This document shows, one piece after another, positions 6,448 through 8,132 of a DNA stretch of 8,132 bases. The notes beneath the pieces are model-generated. The model searched no databases and was not told where the DNA came from. It worked only from the letters and a program-made list of their open reading frames with translations. Where the stretch lies: positions 1-8,132 of the forward strand of contig CAJOMK010000050.1 of the NCBI GenBank assembly GCA_905235495.1, in the 5' to 3' direction. Position numbers and translations under genes: made by a program. The first letter of the stretch is position 1. Each line of letters begins with the position of its first letter. The DNA is from an uncultured Methanobrevibacter sp. GTDB lineage: Archaea > Methanobacteriota > Methanobacteria > Methanobacteriales > Methanobacteriaceae.

Positions 6448-7167
6448 TTAGTGATGATGATCATGTTCATGACTGTAATCATGCTCGTAATCATGATGAT
6501 GGTGATGTTCAGCTTCATGTGCTTTAGCATCTTTAATAGCTTCAATCACTTCATCTAATCCTATACCTTCTTTTAAACTGGTAGTGATGACTTTTACATC
6601 AGAATTAAGTTTTTTAGCATCTGCCACCATCTTGTCAGTACTTGCACCAACAGCATCAGCCAAATCAATTTTATTAATGATAATCAAATCAGAGCCTTTG
6701 AAAATGTAAGGGTGTTTTTCTACAGTATCGTCACCTTCAGTAACACTTACAACAACAACTCTCATATGAGAACCTAATTGGAAGTCAACTGGACAAATTA
6801 AATTACCTACATTTTCAATGAAAAGATAATCAATATCATCAAGAGGAAGGTCACCTAAACCATGACCGACCAAATGTGCATCCAAGTGACATTCAGTACC
6901 AGTATTCAATCCTACAACAGGTGCATTGTGAGATTTGATTCTATCAGCATCAAAATCACTGATAATATCTCCTGCAAGTACACCTACTTTTTCATCAAGA
7001 TTATCAATTAAGTCTTCAATAAGAGCGGTTTTACCTGATCCAATAGCCCCTACGAAGTCTACACAAAAGATATCGTGGTCTTCCAATAAATGTAAATTCT
7101 TATGTGCTAATTTGTCATTAGCATCCATAATGTTCTTTGCTATCTCTACATCTGCAATCTTATGCAT
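6448..7167 (-). CDS. hypB: HypB, nickel-delivery GTPase for [NiFe]-hydrogenase, with His-rich C-terminal tail
   Basis: HypB is a cytosolic SIMIBI-class GTPase that, with HypA, loads nickel into the large subunit of [NiFe]-hydrogenases. In this 239-residue form the P-loop is GAIGSGKT (40-47), the switch-region ENVGN is at 118-122 and the base-specificity motif NKID at 165-168. The dimer-interface metal ligands Cys93, His94 and Cys125 (TECHLDAH and NLICP) match Cys95, His96 and Cys127 of the M. jannaschii protein. The start is the ATG at 7167, five bases after AGGTGA. A GTG nine bases upstream lies inside that ribosome site and is not used. The last 23 residues (217-239) hold 12 histidines mixed with Asp, Glu and Tyr. 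Histidine stretches in bacterial HypB usually sit near the N-terminus, so the C-terminal placement is unusual. hypA lies 142 bases upstream on the same strand. Confidence 0.95.
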   Translation of the reverse strand: MHKIADVEIAKNIMDANDKLAHKNLHLLEDHDIFCVDFVGAIGSGKTALIEDLIDNLDEKVGVLAGDIISDFDADRIKSHNAPVVGLNTGTECHLDAHLVGHGLGDLPLDDIDYLFIENVGNLICPVDFQLGSHMRVVVVSVTEGDDTVEKHPYIFKGSDLIIINKIDLADAVGASTDKMVADAKKLNSDVKVITTSLKEGIGLDEVIEAIKDAKAHEAEHHHHHDYEHDYSHEHDHHH

Positions 7168-7172
7168 ATGAT

Positions 7173-7178
7173 TCACCT
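7173..7178 (-). promoter_or_regulatory. Ribosome binding site that decides the hypB start
   Basis: AGGTGA on the minus strand precedes the ATG at 7167 by five bases. The GTG at 7174-7176 is part of this site, so a start there (adding MNH) would lack any ribosome site of its own. Confidence 0.75.
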
Positions 7179-7309
7179 TCTAAACATATAATTTCATAAT
7201 AAGTTTAATAATTTTAAAAATTTGGACAATATTTTTGATAGTTTATGACAAAAGTATAAGGATTCTTAATTGAATCATTAATTAAATCAATAGAATTTCT
7301 TGTTGTGAT

Positions 7310-7699
7310 TTATTCCTCACTTTCATCATCTTCTTTTTCAATACTGATGCTTTTAACAGTAATGTCCTTACCGTTTAAAACTTCAACCCTATGACTTTCA
7401 CATTCAGGGCATAAAATCATAGGTGCATAATGGTCACTGTCATCAATATCACCTACACCTTCAAAGCCACAATTGTGACATTTGATATCCACATCAATAG
7501 TATTAATAATCATCTTGGCATTTTTAGTCAGTTCTTCGCCTTCAAACATAACGCCAAGCATAAACTTCAATTGTTCAGGATTCAACATAGCCAATCTTCC
7601 GATTTCAATAACCACTTCAGTTACTTCAATCGCATCATTAGCTTCCGCTGTGTCATAAACTGTGCTGAAAATCCCTTGAGCCATAGCAAATTCGTGCAT
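7310..7699 (-). CDS. hypA: HypA, nickel metallochaperone for [NiFe]-hydrogenase maturation
   Basis: HypA binds nickel and passes it, with HypB, into the [NiFe]-hydrogenase active site. The protein has 129 residues, somewhat longer than the usual 113-120 because of an acidic tail (EKEDDESEE). The mature N-terminus MHE provides the conserved His2 and Glu3 of the nickel site. The structural zinc is held by two CxxC pairs, Cys74/Cys77 (CHNC) and Cys97/Cys100 (CPEC), in the zinc-ribbon half. GGAG (7707-7710) sits seven bases ahead of the ATG. hypB follows 142 bases downstream in the same direction. The gap is long enough for a separate promoter, so the pair may or may not share one transcript. Other hyp genes (C, D, E, F) are not in the window. 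Confidence 0.95.
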   Translation of the reverse strand: MHEFAMAQGIFSTVYDTAEANDAIEVTEVVIEIGRLAMLNPEQLKFMLGVMFEGEELTKNAKMIINTIDVDIKCHNCGFEGVGDIDDSDHYAPMILCPECESHRVEVLNGKDITVKSISIEKEDDESEE

Positions 7700-7754
7700 T
7701 CCATATCTCCAAATATAAATTAATTAAATTATAATATAATATTTTCATTAATGT

Positions 7755-7763
7755 AATATAAAA
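7755..7763 (-). promoter_or_regulatory. Candidate TATA box for hypA
   Basis: On the minus strand GTTTTATATTA (7754-7764) contains the best TATA-like match ahead of hypA. Normal archaeal spacing puts the transcript start near 7734, giving a leader of about 35 bases. The surrounding DNA is almost pure A/T, so other positions could also serve. Confidence 0.4.
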
Positions 7764-7787
7764 CTATTGTCAATAAATAAAACAATT

Positions 7788-7812
7788 ATTATTGCAACAA
7801 GACGCAAGTAAT
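7788..7812. repeat. Inverted repeat in a GC island upstream of the hypA promoter
   Basis: ATTATTGC (7788-7795) faces GCAA-G-TAAT (7804-7812), an 8-bp inverted repeat with one extra base in the right arm and an eight-base spacer (AACAAGAC). It is the only GC-containing cluster in the otherwise A/T-only gap and lies about 25 bases upstream of the hypA TATA candidate, where an activator or upstream element could bind. No known operator was recognised in it. Confidence 0.3.
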
Positions 7813-7840
7813 ACTTTTTTAAAAATTAAATAGAATAAAT

Positions 7841-7865
7841 AAAAATAATGGAATATTATCCATTA
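7841..7865 (-). terminator. Terminator-like hairpin downstream of prs
   Basis: On the minus strand TAATGGA-TAATAT-TCCATTA forms a perfect 7-bp stem with a six-base loop (7846-7865), followed at once by T5 and more T-rich DNA. It lies about 90 bases past the PRPP synthetase stop and before hypA, the expected place for the end of the prs transcript. Confidence 0.45.
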
Positions 7866-7903
7866 ATAAAATAAAAATTAGATCTATTGAAATAAATAAA
7901 AAA

Positions 7904-7945
7904 TAAAAGAATATTAGAATATTATAAAAGAATATTAAAATATTA
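7904..7945. repeat. 21-bp tandem duplication (two copies, one mismatch)
   Basis: Two adjacent 21-base units (7904-7924 and 7925-7945) match at 20 of 21 positions. The only difference is G versus A at unit position 14. Each unit contains TAAAAGAATATTA and ends in ATATTA. The array starts eight bases past the prs stop. On the minus strand it gives short T-runs only. It is best read as a local slippage duplication in A/T-only DNA. Confidence 0.6.
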
Positions 7946-7952
7946 AAATAAA

Positions 7953-8132
7953 TTATCTTAAAGAATCTGCAATAAGTTTTGCTAAAGAAATTGTGCTGAC
8001 ATCTGATGTCAATGTGTCAGTACTTGACAAGTCACGAGCACCAGCAGCCATAATCTTTAAGACAGCATCGTTTACTAAAACAGGATGAACACAACATACA
8101 TCTACAGATTTTGCACCATGTTCCTTTAAGAT
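7953..8132 (-). CDS. prs: Ribose-phosphate pyrophosphokinase (PRPP synthetase), C-terminal part
   Basis: The last 59 codons and stop of a minus-strand gene are present; the rest lies beyond the right edge. The translation contains LKEHGAKSVDVCCVHPVLVNDAVLK in overlapping segments, then IMAAGARDLSSTDTL and VSTISLAKLIADSLR at the end. This is the typical C-terminal domain of PRPP synthetase: 'L...GA..V...C.H.V....A...I..AG......TDT....V..IS....IA..L'. The enzyme makes 5-phosphoribosyl-1-pyrophosphate from ribose 5-phosphate and ATP for nucleotide, histidine and tryptophan synthesis; in methanogens PRPP also feeds cofactor synthesis. The archaeal style VHPVLV fits a class of about 285-290 residues, so roughly one fifth is visible. 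A hairpin about 90 bases downstream likely ends the transcript. Confidence 0.9.
   Translation of the reverse strand: MLKEHGAKSVDVCCVHPVLVNDAVLKIMAAGARDLSSTDTLTSDVSTISLAKLIADSLR

Noticed and set aside
6354..6545. A 63-codon minus-strand frame overlapping the hypB 3' end
   Set aside because: The product is low-complexity Ile/Phe/Asn from the His-codon repeat and T-runs read out of frame, with no ribosome site.
7261..7276. GATTC-TTAATT-GAATC inverted repeat in the hypA-hypB gap as terminator or operator
   Set aside because: Only 5 bp of stem in AT-rich DNA and no T-run follows on the minus strand. I also see no convincing TATA box for hypB in this gap.

Overview
The window looks like part of a methanogenic archaeon of the Methanobrevibacter type. 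It is very AT-rich, its ribosome binding sites match AGGTGAT/GGAGG, and its strong TATA box reads TTTATATA. It carries the archaeal hydrogenase-maturation pair hypA-hypB next to an archaeal-type PRPP synthetase, plus a DUF354 protein common in methanogens. No mobile element, CRISPR array, rRNA or tRNA was recognised. The genus is inferred from these traits and was not tested by a search.

Left part (1-795, minus strand): the start of one small zinc-ribbon protein runs off the window edge. It is preceded by a complete 44-residue zinc-ribbon protein too short for ordinary gene calling. Upstream of these lies a Panacea-domain (SocA-like, formerly DUF4065) gene broken by a single frameshift at a short homopolymer. 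Rejoining the two frames restores the continuous family pattern.

Centre (796-5227, plus strand): a strong TATA box and an operator-like inverted repeat precede a three-gene operon. The first two genes are half-transporters of a heterodimeric ABC exporter. Their complementary sequence changes predict one degenerate and one intact ATP site. The third gene is a MarR-family regulator that overlaps the second by ATGA. The likely logic is a drug or metabolite exporter under a self-encoded repressor acting at the inverted repeat.

Right part (5228-8132, minus strand): a stand-alone DUF354 (GT-B-like) protein converges on the exporter operon. Next come hypB and, upstream of it, hypA, which together deliver nickel to [NiFe]-hydrogenases. 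HypB ends in a tail with 12 histidines in 23 residues. A 253-bp AT-rich gap holds a hypA promoter candidate, a GC island with an inverted repeat, a terminator-like hairpin and a 21-bp tandem duplication. The window ends in the C-terminal 59 codons of ribose-phosphate pyrophosphokinase. The most unusual points are the broken Panacea gene, the exporter operator, the HypB histidine tail and the paired mini zinc-ribbon genes.
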